A stretch of 64,000 nt of DNA from an uncultured Clostridia bacterium. Lineage in GTDB: Bacteria > Bacillota > Clostridia > Christensenellales > UBA1242. The stretch is taken from NCBI GenBank assembly GCA_934749845.1, contig CAKVHQ010000001.1, positions 1-64,000 on the forward strand. Reading direction: 5' to 3'. The notes under the pieces were generated by a model. That model did no database searches. It was not told the DNA's origin and saw only the letters and a program-made list of their open reading frames with translations. This document shows, in pieces, positions 8,218 through 17,043 of the stretch (the stretch's first letter is position 1; every line of letters starts with the position of its first letter). Made by a program: the position numbers and the translations under genes.

Positions 8218-9004
8218 ATTTATGCCCACCAAAATGTCTTTCAACAATATTTAAATACATGGATTTTGGAAAAAACCTAAGTGCAAAATATAGCAACTTA
8301 TACTTCCCGCCAATTATATATTGATATTTTGGCTTTGTTTTTTTCATAATTTTATACATTTTATTAACGGCAAAATCAATGGTCATGCGCTTGTCGTTCC
8401 CACTTTCAACTTTATCGCTTGCCTTTTGAATACGGTCTTGATAGCGGTCGTTTGTTTCAAAAAATTTGACTCTATTTTTAATAAATGGAGTTTTAATGTC
8501 GCCTGGGCAAATGCTTGAAACAGTAATTCCAAGTGGCTTAAGTTCCATTCTTAACCCTTCCGAAAACGAACTTACCGCTGCTTTACTTGCACAATAAATG
8601 TTTCTGTATGGAAGTGGAAAAAGTGCACAAGCACTGCTTATATTAAAAATTTTTGCCCCTTTACTCATCAACGGCAAGGCATATTTAGTTACTGTTGCAA
8701 CACCCATAAAGTTTGTGTCCATTTGTCTTTGAACTTCGCTTACTGGCATAATTTCGGTTGCACCAAACAATCCATAGCCAGCGCAATTAACCAAAATATC
8801 AATCTTGCCTTGTTCAGTTTTAATTTTATCGATGCATGCTTTAACCTGCTCTTCACTTGTAACATCACATTCAATAAAGTTTTTCCCTTCCACTTCTGTT
8901 TTGCGAGAAAGCGAGTAAACTATATCTCCATCACTTTCAAATTTTTGTTTAAGAGCCAAACCAATTCCACTTGAAGCCCCAGTTATCACAACAATTTTGT
9001 TCAT
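8216..9004 (-). CDS. Short-chain dehydrogenase/reductase (SDR) family oxidoreductase
   Basis: 262 residues of classical SDR layout: the NAD(P)-binding TGASSGIG at residue 8, NCAGYG near 88, the catalytic serine in FNISSA near 139 and the YCASK motif near 153. The C-terminal 60 residues are rich in basic and aromatic residues, typical of SDRs that act near membranes on lipidic or fatty substrates. The ATG has SD AAGGAGA. It is monocistronic. Substrate is unknown. Confidence 0.85.
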   Translation of the reverse strand: MNKIVVITGASSGIGLALKQKFESDGDIVYSLSRKTEVEGKNFIECDVTSEEQVKACIDKIKTEQGKIDILVNCAGYGLFGATEIMPVSEVQRQMDTNFMGVATVTKYALPLMSKGAKIFNISSACALFPLPYRNIYCASKAAVSSFSEGLRMELKPLGITVSSICPGDIKTPFIKNRVKFFETNDRYQDRIQKASDKVESGNDKRMTIDFAVNKMYKIMKKTKPKYQYIIGGKYKLLYFALRFFPKSMYLNIVERHFGGHK

Positions 9005-9120
9005 TTTATTTTCTCCTTGTTTATTTTACCAAAAATTAAGCATAAAAGCAATTTAACTAAATGCAATTTTTTTATACTTTTTGTAAATTATAGAAAACAC
9101 TGTTAATTTAATAAATTTAG

Positions 9121-9149
9121 TTTAATTATTAAACAAATTAGAGTAAAAT
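9121..9149 (+). promoter_or_regulatory. Promoter abutting the queH start codon
   Basis: TAAAAT (9144-9149) lies six bases before the ATG at 9156, with weak TTTAAT (9121-9126) 17 bases upstream. No SD is present, so transcription would start at or beside the ATG (leaderless). Confidence 0.4.
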
Positions 9150-9155
9150 AGTTAT

Positions 9156-9842
9156 ATGCAAAAAAACAAAGACAACTATCAAAAACAACTTTTAAAAAAG
9201 ATTGAAGAAATTAAAAAAAGTGGCTCAAAACCCACCTTGCTTTTGCATGTGTGTTGCGCGCCGTGCTCGAGTGCCTGCCTTGATGTTTTGAAAGATTGGT
9301 TCGACATTACCTTGCTGTTTTACAATCCAAACATTCAACCAAAAGAAGAATATTTGAAAAGACAAGACGAGTTAAAACAATTCGTTAAAGAACTTAACGA
9401 AGAAAACGCTGAAAAGATAAAGACGGGGTTAATAAATGAAATTAAAATTTTAGATATCGACTACGACCCCGACGAGTTTTTCTTAACAGTAAAAGGTTTA
9501 GAAAAAGAAAAAGAAGGTGGAAAGCGTTGCAAAAAATGTTTTGAACTTCGACTTGCCAAAACAGCGGAGATTTGCAAAAAAGGCGGTTATGACTATTTTA
9601 CAACCACACTAACTATAAGCCCATATAAAGATTCTCAACTGCTTAACGAAATTGGAAAAGTTATGCAAGAAAGATTTAACAAGCAATATCTTTTTTCGGA
9701 TTTCAAAAAAAATGAAGGCTATAAAAAGTCGATAGAATACTCTAAAAAATATAATCTTTATAGGCAAGATTATTGTGGCTGTGTGTTTTCAAAAATCGAA
9801 AGAGATGAACAAAAAAGGCAAAAAGAACTAAATAATTTATAA
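9156..9842 (+). CDS. queH: Epoxyqueuosine reductase QueH
   Basis: 228 residues. QueH makes the last step of queuosine synthesis, reducing epoxyqueuosine in tRNA with an iron-sulfur cluster. The diagnostic cysteine sets are visible: HVCCAPCSS near residue 32, CKKC near 126 and YCGCVFS near 210. It replaces QueG in many anaerobes. There is no SD upstream; the -10-like hexamer is six bases from the ATG. The gene stands alone between the SDR gene and the convergent purine permease. Confidence 0.9.
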   Translation: MQKNKDNYQKQLLKKIEEIKKSGSKPTLLLHVCCAPCSSACLDVLKDWFDITLLFYNPNIQPKEEYLKRQDELKQFVKELNEENAEKIKTGLINEIKILDIDYDPDEFFLTVKGLEKEKEGGKRCKKCFELRLAKTAEICKKGGYDYFTTTLTISPYKDSQLLNEIGKVMQERFNKQYLFSDFKKNEGYKKSIEYSKKYNLYRQDYCGCVFSKIERDEQKRQKELNNL

Positions 9843-9860
9843 ATTTTTTAAAAATTTTAT

Positions 9861-9890
9861 AAAAAAATCGCAAAAAACTGCGATTTTTTT
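9861..9890. terminator. Bidirectional terminator between queH and the purine permease
   Basis: Stem AAAAAATCGCA/TGCGATTTTTT with A and T runs on the two sides, between convergent genes. Confidence 0.85.
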
Positions 9891-11379
9891 AAACATATTG
9901 AAGAATAAAGTAAAGTACAAAAAGCAGTGCGATAATATAAGTGAACACATTTATTTGTTTTGCACGCTTTGTTCCCAGCATAAGCACCACATACGAAATT
10001 ATTCCCACAGCAATACCATAAGTTATGTTACTTGATAGTGGCATGATTATTAAAGTGAGAATTGATGGAATGGTAAACGCTAGGTCTTTAAAATTAACTT
10101 TCAAGACGGAGTCGAACATTAAAATTCCAACTAACACAAGTGCAGGAGCAGTTGCGTAAACTGGAATTAACTGCACAATAGGGCTAAAAAACATTGTTAG
10201 CAAAAATAATAGTCCAGTGAAAATTGAACTCAACCCTGTTCTTGCACCACTAGCAATCCCTGCCGAACTTTCAACATAACTTGTGGCACTTGGAATGCCA
10301 ATTAACGAACTAAACATTGCCGAGCATCCATCAATCATCATGGCTCTGTCCATATTAACCACTTCGCCTTTATCATCAAGCAAGTTGCCCTTTCCTGCAG
10401 TTGCATAAAGCGTGCCAACCGTGTCGAACATATCCATAAGCGTAATTGCAAAAACAATTAGTAGCACACTTACGATACACGAAGCCAAATTACCTTTAAA
10501 AAGCCCTGCAAAGTCGAAATTTAATAGCGTTTGGTCGATTAAATCTTTAAATGGTGGAACAAAGTTCCCGCCAGACACATTAGCAAAAGGGTTAATTTTT
10601 TTGCATAGTTTTATTATTAAATCTAAAACCGTTCCGCTTGCAATACCAATTAAAATACTTCCCTTAACATTTTTTATATAAAGAATTGTCATAACAAAAA
10701 AACTAACTAAAGCAACTATTGGTGCATAACTCATTGCTGTTCCGTTAAGCATATCCAAAATTCCACTGTTTGACGAATTAAGCCCAATATTAAGCACGAA
10801 AAGCCCAACTCCACATGGAATAGCAACTTTTATGCAATCGGGGATTGCTTTGACTAATTTTTTTCTTAAGCCTGTTATGGTTAAAATTAAAAATAAAACT
10901 CCCGCAAGAAAACAAAGTGCCATTGCTTGAGAAAGCGAATAAGCCCCGCTAACAACAAGTTGAACTGTGTAACTAACAAGACCAATCCCTGGTGCTAGCA
11001 CAATTGGAAGATTAGCGTAAAAGCCCATGCAAATTGTGGCCAAAAAAGTTGTTAAAATTGTGGCTAGAAAAATTGCTCTCCAAAGTTGTTCTCCACCAAT
11101 TGGCGAAAACAAACTAGGCACAACAATCAAAACATAGGCAATAACTAAAAAATTTACAAACCCGCCAAAAAACTCTTTTTTTAAACTGCTTCCCCTTGCG
11201 GTGTATTTAAAATAGCCATCAAGTTTTCTTTCAAAGTTGTTTTGCTTCTTATTTTTTTGAGCAACTTGTTCATTATTAGTTTTTAGGTTTTCTTGAGAAA
11301 TTTCATTATTATTGCTTAAATTTTCGCAATTTTCTGTTTTTTCTTGCTCTTTTTGTTCAAATTCTTGGTTTTCTTGCAT
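9889..11379 (-). CDS. NCS2-family purine (guanine/hypoxanthine) permease, AzgA/PbuG type
   Basis: 496 residues. After a hydrophilic N-terminal extension of about 55 residues rich in Glu, Asn and Gln, the chain reads FERKLDGYFKYTARGSSLKKE and then about twelve hydrophobic segments. Family marks include APGIGL near residue 128, the MDMFDTVGTL segment near 318 and SATSYVESSAGIASGARTGL near 366, which hold the substrate and proton residues in this group. It should import purine bases by proton symport. No purine riboswitch is visible in the short upstream gap. Confidence 0.87.
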   Translation of the reverse strand: MQENQEFEQKEQEKTENCENLSNNNEISQENLKTNNEQVAQKNKKQNNFERKLDGYFKYTARGSSLKKEFFGGFVNFLVIAYVLIVVPSLFSPIGGEQLWRAIFLATILTTFLATICMGFYANLPIVLAPGIGLVSYTVQLVVSGAYSLSQAMALCFLAGVLFLILTITGLRKKLVKAIPDCIKVAIPCGVGLFVLNIGLNSSNSGILDMLNGTAMSYAPIVALVSFFVMTILYIKNVKGSILIGIASGTVLDLIIKLCKKINPFANVSGGNFVPPFKDLIDQTLLNFDFAGLFKGNLASCIVSVLLIVFAITLMDMFDTVGTLYATAGKGNLLDDKGEVVNMDRAMMIDGCSAMFSSLIGIPSATSYVESSAGIASGARTGLSSIFTGLLFLLTMFFSPIVQLIPVYATAPALVLVGILMFDSVLKVNFKDLAFTIPSILTLIIMPLSSNITYGIAVGIISYVVLMLGTKRAKQINVFTYIIALLFVLYFILQYV

Positions 11380-11445
11380 AAATTTCCTCTTTAAGAAAGT
11401 TTATAAAACTACATAAGTTTAGTCAACAAAATATATTTATAAAAC

Positions 11446-11474
11446 AAAAATAGTGGCACAAGCCACCATTTTTT
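11446..11474 (-). terminator. Terminator after the ABC-F gene
   Basis: Minus-strand stem ATGGTGGC/GCCACTAT (one G-U) with loop TTGT and a T-run, beside the stop at 11473. Confidence 0.8.
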
Positions 11475-13044
11475 ATGTTAAATCCAAATAATCTTCGTAA
11501 GTGCAAAGCCTATCAAACTCTTTTGTCTTATTTATAACGATAATTCTGTTTGCAACAGTTTGCATAAGTTCGTGGTCGTGTGATGAGAACAAAATAACAC
11601 CTTTAAAGTTTTCCATTCCCTTGTTTAATGACTGAATGGATTCTAGGTCCAAGTGGTTTGTTGGTTCATCAAAAATTAGCACATTGCCACTTGTTAGCAT
11701 CATTTTGGCAAGCATACATCTAACCTTTTCGCCACCAGAAAGTACCTTTGCTTTTTTTAATGCTTCTTCTCCTGAAAACAACATTCTGCCAAGCCAACTT
11801 CTTAAAAATGTTTGATCGTGTTCTTTAGAAAATTGTCCAAGCCATTCAACCAAGTTTAAGTCACAATTATCAAAATAACTATTATAATTTTGTGGCATGT
11901 ATGTTGTGGTTATGGTTTTGCCCCATTTAACAGTTCCAGTGTAGTCTTTATCTTCTCCAGCCAAAATATCGAAAAATTTTGACAAAAGCAAACTATTATC
12001 ACTTAAAAATGCCACTTTTTCGTCTTTTCTTATTGTGAAACTTACATTTTCAAAAAAGCCTTCTTTAGTCAAATTTTCAACTGTAAGCACTTCGTTTCCA
12101 ATATCTCTTTCTGGCTTAAAGTCAACATAAGGATATTTTCTGTTGCTTGGAACAATATCGTTTAAAGTTAACTTTTCAAGTTCTTTTTTTCGAGATGTTG
12201 CCTGTCTGCTTTTGCTTGCGTTAGCACTGAACCTTGCAATAAAGTCTTTTAATTCTTCGGCTCTTGCTTCCATCTTTTTGTTTTGTTCTCTTGCTTGGCG
12301 TTGAAGTAGTTGGTTGGTTTCATACCAGAAATCATAGTTTCCAACAAACATATTGATTTTTCCATAATCAACATCGCAAATGTTTGTGCAAATCTTGTTT
12401 AAAAAGTGACGGTTATGAGAAACAACAATAACTATATTTTCAAAGTCTAGCAAGAAGTTTTCAAGCCATCGAACTGTTTTAGCGTCCAAATTGTTTGTTG
12501 GCTCATCTAAAACCAAAATGTCTGGATTACCAAACAATGCTTGTGCAAGCAAAACTTTAACTTTAAGTTTACTATCTAAGTCTTTCATTAGCATGTAGTG
12601 ATATTCGCTTGAAATTCCAAGACCATTTAACATGTTTTGTGCGTCACTTTCGGCTTCGTAGCCACCAAGTTCCATAAACTCATTTTCTAGTTCGCCCGCT
12701 TTTATTCCGTCTTCTTCACTAAAATCTGGTTTAGCATACAAAGCATCTTTTTCTTGCATTATTTGAAAGAGTTTTTTATGACCGCTTAAAACAGTATTTA
12801 AAACGGTATAATCGTTGTACTTTTCCTGATTTTGTTCAAGAACGCTCATTCTTTCGTTTGGGGAAATAAAAACTTCGCCAGTTGTTGGTTCAAGTTCGCC
12901 AGTTAATATTCGCAAAAAAGTGGACTTTCCTGCCCCATTTGCTCCAATAATGCCATAGCAATTACCTTTTGTAAACTTCAAATTAACATCTTCATAAAGT
13001 TTTTTGTCCGAAAATCTTAAACTTAAATTACTAACTTGTATCAT
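11473..13044 (-). CDS. ABC-F family ATPase (YbiT/YkpA-like)
   Basis: 523 residues with two ATPase domains joined by a basic, coiled linker (about 235-310) as in ABC-F translation factors, which act on the ribosome rather than in membranes. Domain 1 has Walker A GANGAGKST (residue 35) and Walker B ILVLDEPTNNLD, but its signature is replaced by KDLDSKLKVKVLLAQ. Domain 2 has an intact signature LSGGEKVR and Walker B LIFDEPTNHLD, but its Walker A has become FLSDNSLLLSK with no glycines. The two losses fall in the same composite site, leaving one working ATP site. It has an SD (AAGGAAAAGG) and a consensus promoter. Confidence 0.85.
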   Translation of the reverse strand: MIQVSNLSLRFSDKKLYEDVNLKFTKGNCYGIIGANGAGKSTFLRILTGELEPTTGEVFISPNERMSVLEQNQEKYNDYTVLNTVLSGHKKLFQIMQEKDALYAKPDFSEEDGIKAGELENEFMELGGYEAESDAQNMLNGLGISSEYHYMLMKDLDSKLKVKVLLAQALFGNPDILVLDEPTNNLDAKTVRWLENFLLDFENIVIVVSHNRHFLNKICTNICDVDYGKINMFVGNYDFWYETNQLLQRQAREQNKKMEARAEELKDFIARFSANASKSRQATSRKKELEKLTLNDIVPSNRKYPYVDFKPERDIGNEVLTVENLTKEGFFENVSFTIRKDEKVAFLSDNSLLLSKFFDILAGEDKDYTGTVKWGKTITTTYMPQNYNSYFDNCDLNLVEWLGQFSKEHDQTFLRSWLGRMLFSGEEALKKAKVLSGGEKVRCMLAKMMLTSGNVLIFDEPTNHLDLESIQSLNKGMENFKGVILFSSHDHELMQTVANRIIVINKTKEFDRLCTYEDYLDLT

Positions 13045-13075
13045 TTTACCTTTTCCTTTTTTAATTGTACGAGCA

Positions 13076-13103
13076 ATTATAACATTTTTTTTAAAAAAAT
13101 CAA
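13076..13103 (-). promoter_or_regulatory. Sigma-A promoter of the ABC-F gene
   Basis: Minus strand TTGATT (13098-13103), 16-bp spacer, extended -10 TGTTATAAT (TATAAT at 13076-13081). Confidence 0.6.
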
Positions 13104-13202
13104 TATTATTAAAACAAAATAATATGATATAATTATAAATATATTATATAGTAACTTAAACATATAATCAAAATTTTTGTATAAAATGAATATAGGGCAA
13201 AA

Positions 13203-14255
13203 ATGAAAAAAATTATCACTTTGTTTATTTTGGGCATATTGTCGGCTGGGTGCATCGCTATGAGTTGGATTGCACCATTTTACCTTGTGTGGAGCATTGC
13301 CTTTACCGTATGCCTAGCCACCACCTACATTTTTTTACTAATTACATGGATTAAAAACCATAAGTGGTACAAATTTGGATTAGTAGGCAACATACTTGTT
13401 CTATTTATTGTGATTTTGTTTACGATTTTTTACTATACTGGTTTACTCTCTCACTTTTCGTCGCTAGACTCCGCAAGAGAATGGTTTGAATCGTTTGGTG
13501 CGTGGGCATGGATTATATTTTTCCTAATTCAAGTGGCGCAAGTGGTTATTTTGCCAATACCCGCACAAATAACAACCATTGCTGGTGTTATTATTTTGGG
13601 AGCATGGAAGGCATTTATTATTAGTGCCATTGCCATATTGCTGGGGTCTTACATTTGCTTTGCTATTGGAAGATGGTTTGGTGTTAAGGTGGCATACAAG
13701 TTAGCAAGCAAAGAAACTGTTGACAAATATCGAAACTTGCTAACTAAAAAAGGAAAGTTACTTCTTCCTGTTATGTTTATATTCCCTGCCTTTCCTGACG
13801 ATTTGCTTTGCTTTATTGCAGGAACAACAAAAATGACTTGGCGATACTTTATAATCATTACCATATTAACAAGGTTATTTGCCATTGCATGTATTTGCTG
13901 GTTTGGCAGTGGCGAACTAATTCCATTTAGTGGTTGGGGCATTCCAGTTTGGATTGTTATTGGAATTTTAATGATAATTGCGATATTCCTTATATTTAAA
14001 TACCAAGAACAAATTGAAGACTGGATAATTGCAACATTTACAAAAGGCGGAAAGCAAAAGATTTTAGACAAAAAGAAAAAACAAGCCGAACAAAAACTTT
14101 TGGAAGAAGTGGACAAAAACCAAAAGCAAGACAGCAAAGACTATGTTAACTTTGAAGATGCCGAAAAAACAAAAAACGACTATGTTAACTTTGAAAAACT
14201 AGACCAATCAAACGGCACACAAAGTTTGGCTAAAGGTCAAAAAGATGAAAAATAA
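13203..14255 (+). CDS. TVP38/TMEM64 (DedA-like, VTT domain) membrane protein
   Basis: 350 residues. Two hydrophobic segments near the start, a third at about 60-85, then the VTT domain at about 100-250, with PIPAQITTIAGVIILG, the GSYICFAIGRWFG segment and FPAFPDDLLCFIAG, the core motifs of TVP38/DedA proteins. The family is linked to lipid scrambling or undecaprenyl-phosphate recycling. The cytoplasmic tail (about 275-350) is lysine/glutamine-rich and holds the words DYVNFED and DYVNFEK 15 residues apart. Start ATG has AGGG five bases upstream. Monocistronic. Confidence 0.83.
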   Translation: MKKIITLFILGILSAGCIAMSWIAPFYLVWSIAFTVCLATTYIFLLITWIKNHKWYKFGLVGNILVLFIVILFTIFYYTGLLSHFSSLDSAREWFESFGAWAWIIFFLIQVAQVVILPIPAQITTIAGVIILGAWKAFIISAIAILLGSYICFAIGRWFGVKVAYKLASKETVDKYRNLLTKKGKLLLPVMFIFPAFPDDLLCFIAGTTKMTWRYFIIITILTRLFAIACICWFGSGELIPFSGWGIPVWIVIGILMIIAIFLIFKYQEQIEDWIIATFTKGGKQKILDKKKKQAEQKLLEEVDKNQKQDSKDYVNFEDAEKTKNDYVNFEKLDQSNGTQSLAKGQKDEK

Positions 14256-14260
14256 AATTT

Positions 14261-14296
14261 GAGAGGACACATTCGCGAATGTCCTCTCTATTTTTA
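14261..14296 (+). terminator. Terminator after the TVP38-like gene
   Basis: GC-rich stem GAGAGGAC...GTCCTCTC enclosing ATTCGCGAAT, followed by ATTTTT. Confidence 0.85.
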
Positions 14297-14422
14297 ACTG
14301 TAACTTACAGGTTGGCGTATATACATAATCAGTTTATTTTGAGTTTAAAAAAAATGTGCAGGATTAAAAAACTTTGCATAAGATTTTTTTGATAAGCCAC
14401 AATAAATATGTAGGAGGTCGAT

Positions 14423-14629
14423 ATGGCAGAAAAATGTACATGTGGCTGTGAAGTTAACAGCACAGGTTGCTATTGTTGTTGCAACTGCGGACAAAAAATT
14501 TATTTAGACGAAGGTCAAACTTTGCCACCTTGTCCTAGATGCACAAACCAAACTTTTGAAAAAGAAACCGATGAAAATAAAGATTATTACAACGAAAAAA
14601 GTCATTGCTATCAAAAAGAATGTAAATAG
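14423..14629 (+). CDS. Small cysteine-rich zinc-ribbon-like protein
   Basis: 68 residues with twelve cysteines. CCCNCGQKIYLDEGQTLPPCPRC near residues 18-40 reads as a zinc ribbon (two CxxC knuckles about 15 residues apart). A further CTCGC lies at the start and lone cysteines near the end. An excellent SD (TAGGAGG) precedes the ATG. It lies between two terminators, so it is monocistronic. The ribbon type resembles small rubredoxin-like or YjdM-type metal-binding proteins, but no function can be assigned. Confidence 0.7.
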   Translation: MAEKCTCGCEVNSTGCYCCCNCGQKIYLDEGQTLPPCPRCTNQTFEKETDENKDYYNEKSHCYQKECK

Positions 14630-14632
14630 CAT

Positions 14633-14670
14633 AAAAAACTTTGATTGAAAAAATCAAAGTTTTTGTTTTT
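14633..14670 (+). terminator. Terminator after the zinc-ribbon gene
   Basis: Stem AACTTTGATT/AATCAAAGTT with loop GAAA(A) and a T-rich tract. Confidence 0.85.
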
Positions 14671-14674
14671 AATA

Positions 14675-14703
14675 TTGACAAGTAAAAATTAAGCCTGTAA
14701 AAT
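14675..14703 (+). promoter_or_regulatory. Sigma-A promoter of the 155-residue unknown gene
   Basis: Perfect TTGACA (14675-14680), 17-bp spacer, TAAAAT (14698-14703), 23 bases before the ATG. Confidence 0.7.
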
Positions 14704-14726
14704 ATATATATTAAACGGAGGCATAT

Positions 14727-15194
14727 ATGAACCAAGAGTACACTTACAAATATATAGGAAATTTAAGAATTGTTGATGACCAAGGAACAGAAAAGCAAAT
14801 GGAATATGCCACAACTGCAAACACATTTATGAACTTGTCGGCAGCGTTAGAGTTGCAAAACAAACTTAACCCAGAAAGTAAAAGTTTTAAAGCATTAAGA
14901 GAATTTATCTGCACAAAACCAGACTATTGGCGTAATGTTGAAAAACTAATTCTTGACAAAATTGATTCCTACGCAGACGAAAGCAATCAAGAAAATTACA
15001 ACTTTACTGACAACGATGTTTGCTTTGGAACTCTTCACTTTTTAAAGGCTCTTTATCAACATACTATCCAATTAGGTGTAACATCTGTTAATATTAGTAA
15101 AGTTAATGAATTATTAGGCGAAATGGAAACGGTTAGAGAAAAAACTTTAACCGCCACAGAAGAGCAATTTAACATTAACCCTGACACTAAATAA
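14727..15194 (+). CDS. Unknown protein, 155 residues
   Basis: I do not recognise this protein. It is soluble, acidic and predicted mostly helical, with no signal peptide or membrane segment. A short beta-like opening (YTYKYIGNLRIVDD) precedes helical segments such as SAALELQNKL and CFGTLHFLKALYQHT. It has a strong promoter, an SD (CGGAGG) and its own terminator, so it is very likely a real and well-expressed single gene. Neighbours give no hint of function. Confidence 0.7.
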   Translation: MNQEYTYKYIGNLRIVDDQGTEKQMEYATTANTFMNLSAALELQNKLNPESKSFKALREFICTKPDYWRNVEKLILDKIDSYADESNQENYNFTDNDVCFGTLHFLKALYQHTIQLGVTSVNISKVNELLGEMETVREKTLTATEEQFNINPDTK

Positions 15195-15210
15195 GTTTTA
15201 AGTCGCACAA

Positions 15211-15241
15211 AAAAAATCTTATCAACTGATAAGATTTTTTT
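15211..15241. terminator. Bidirectional terminator
   Basis: Stem AAAATCTTATCA/TGATAAGATTTT with flanking A and T runs, between convergent genes ending at 15194 and 15269. Confidence 0.85.
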
Positions 15242-15268
15242 ATTTTTAAAATATATTTTATTTTAGAT

Positions 15269-16945
15269 TTATTTTCCTTGCAGTGAAATACTACCTGTTT
15301 TGTTTAATATTTTCAAAACATCTGTACAATTATTTTTTGCTTCGGCAACTTTAACATTAAATCCTTTATAGGATTCGTCTTCGTATTTAGAAACTCTTTC
15401 TTTGTTTCCTTCTGTTGAAAGGTCTTCATTATAGGAATCAACTTTTATTGCACCAAAATGAATGCTTATTTTTGCCTTGCTGTTTTTGTTCATTCTTGCG
15501 TTAATAATAAAATTTTCTATAGGTGCGGTTATATTAACTGCTTTGCTTGATGTTTCAATATTGTTTTCGCCTGAAACTTTAACAAAGTCTACATTTACTG
15601 GTGCTTTCTCGGCAACGATGTTTATTCTGCTTTTAACATTTTTTGCTGTAACAGTGCCTGAAACAGTTTTAACATCTAAACATAGTAAATTTCCATTTAA
15701 TTTTGCAATAAAGTTTTCGTTAATAAATTTATTTAATGCGTTAACTTTTGCATCGCTAGTTTCTGTTGTTAACTCGCCATCGTTATAGAATGTTACATTT
15801 ACTGATGCCTTTTGTGTTTCGGCTACAATTTTTTGAAGTGATTTGTCTAAAATTGCCTTTCCACTATTCATTTTTAATTGAACTGGCAAATAGTTTGTTT
15901 TAATGTGAACAGTTCCGTTTGTTTCAAAATATCCCATTAACTCGTTGTTTGATAAGGTTGTTTCCCAATCCCATGAATTTAAGTTTGCTGTTGAAGCATC
16001 AAAATTGCCCAATCTGTCAATGGTTATGTTTGCGTTGTTTCCAACAAAAGATATTGTTTTTAAAACAGTATTGATATAAACTGAAGCATTGTTGGTTTCA
16101 ACACTACTATCTTCATACAAACACGTGTTAATTTTAAGGTTTCCACCTTGTGCGGTATAGTTAAGAACGCCAACTTCATCAACTGTGATTGAAGGAGCAT
16201 TTAATGTTTTGGTTGAAGAAGGAAGAACTGTTAATGCTCCAACTTTGCTCATAGTGTAAGTTCCAACAGAACTATCTACTGTTACTTCGCCATCAACTGC
16301 ATTTTTAACATTAACTCTGCCCAAAATGTTGGTAATTGATAAGTCGCCATTTATTTTTACATTTTCAAGGTCAATTCCACCCTTATTCCCTGTGCATGAA
16401 CAAGCAAGGTTTTGAACATTTAATGTGGTTTCACTTGTTCCAAAGGTGGATTTTCCATTATTTGTTTTTGTTATAATGTTAATTTTTCTTGGAATTTCCT
16501 TTTTAATATTTGAATAAAGGGTATTTTTGCTCAACTCGATAGTCAAATATGTTTCTCTTGTGAAAAATAGGCCAGATGGTTCGGTAACTTTTAATTCAAC
16601 TTCGCCACTAGAATAAGAAACCATACTATCCACATATGCAAATTTATTAGAATCATGGGCTTTTGTGAACCCAAAAACATGGTTTGTTAAAGTTATGACA
16701 TTGCGCTCGCCTTGTTTAACGATAATGTCAAAATCCCCTGTTTCAACATAAATATTTATTTCATCTGTGGTTATATCGTCAAATTCTCTTGCTTCTGGCT
16801 GTCTTGTGTTTGTGTTTAAATAACTATAGCCAAAGATTTTTGTTGATGGAGAAACAATCATAATTCCACAACAAATAACAACTCCGGCAAATGCTATGCC
16901 ACAAATAATTAAAATACTTACAATTATTTTTTTAATTACTTCCAT
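15269..16945 (-). CDS. DUF4097-like membrane-anchored beta-repeat protein
   Basis: 558 residues from the ATG at 16945, which has SD AGGAAGG; an in-frame start at 17017 lacks one. One N-terminal membrane segment (about residues 5-30) is followed by a long extracellular region of short alternating beta strands and repeated phrases such as INIYVETGDFDIIV, VNVKNAVDGEVTVDSSVG and LCLDVKTVSGTVTAKNVKS. These are marks of the DUF4097 putative adhesin/beta-solenoid family. In Firmicutes, such proteins are often encoded with PspC-like or anti-sigma proteins, but no partner is next to it here. Surface role inferred; ligand unknown. Confidence 0.7.
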   Translation of the reverse strand: MEVIKKIIVSILIICGIAFAGVVICCGIMIVSPSTKIFGYSYLNTNTRQPEAREFDDITTDEINIYVETGDFDIIVKQGERNVITLTNHVFGFTKAHDSNKFAYVDSMVSYSSGEVELKVTEPSGLFFTRETYLTIELSKNTLYSNIKKEIPRKINIITKTNNGKSTFGTSETTLNVQNLACSCTGNKGGIDLENVKINGDLSITNILGRVNVKNAVDGEVTVDSSVGTYTMSKVGALTVLPSSTKTLNAPSITVDEVGVLNYTAQGGNLKINTCLYEDSSVETNNASVYINTVLKTISFVGNNANITIDRLGNFDASTANLNSWDWETTLSNNELMGYFETNGTVHIKTNYLPVQLKMNSGKAILDKSLQKIVAETQKASVNVTFYNDGELTTETSDAKVNALNKFINENFIAKLNGNLLCLDVKTVSGTVTAKNVKSRINIVAEKAPVNVDFVKVSGENNIETSSKAVNITAPIENFIINARMNKNSKAKISIHFGAIKVDSYNEDLSTEGNKERVSKYEDESYKGFNVKVAEAKNNCTDVLKILNKTGSISLQGK

Positions 16946-17006
16946 AATAACCTTCCTAGTAGAGATATTATATATTACTAACCAAAAAAAATCAATAGCA
17001 AACAAT

Positions 17007-17036
17007 AAAAAAAGCACTCAACAATGAATGCTTTTT
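17007..17036 (-). terminator. Hairpin terminator upstream of the DUF4097 gene, serving alaS
   Basis: Minus-strand stem AAAAAGCATTCA/TGAGTGCTTTTT (one G-U), loop TTGT, T-run. It ends transcription of alaS (stop at 17044). Confidence 0.85.
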
Positions 17037-17043
17037 GTTTTTT

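Noticed and set aside
9889..11472. Purine riboswitch upstream of the NCS2 permease
   Set aside because: The gap is under 100 bases and shows no purine-aptamer loops or stem pattern.
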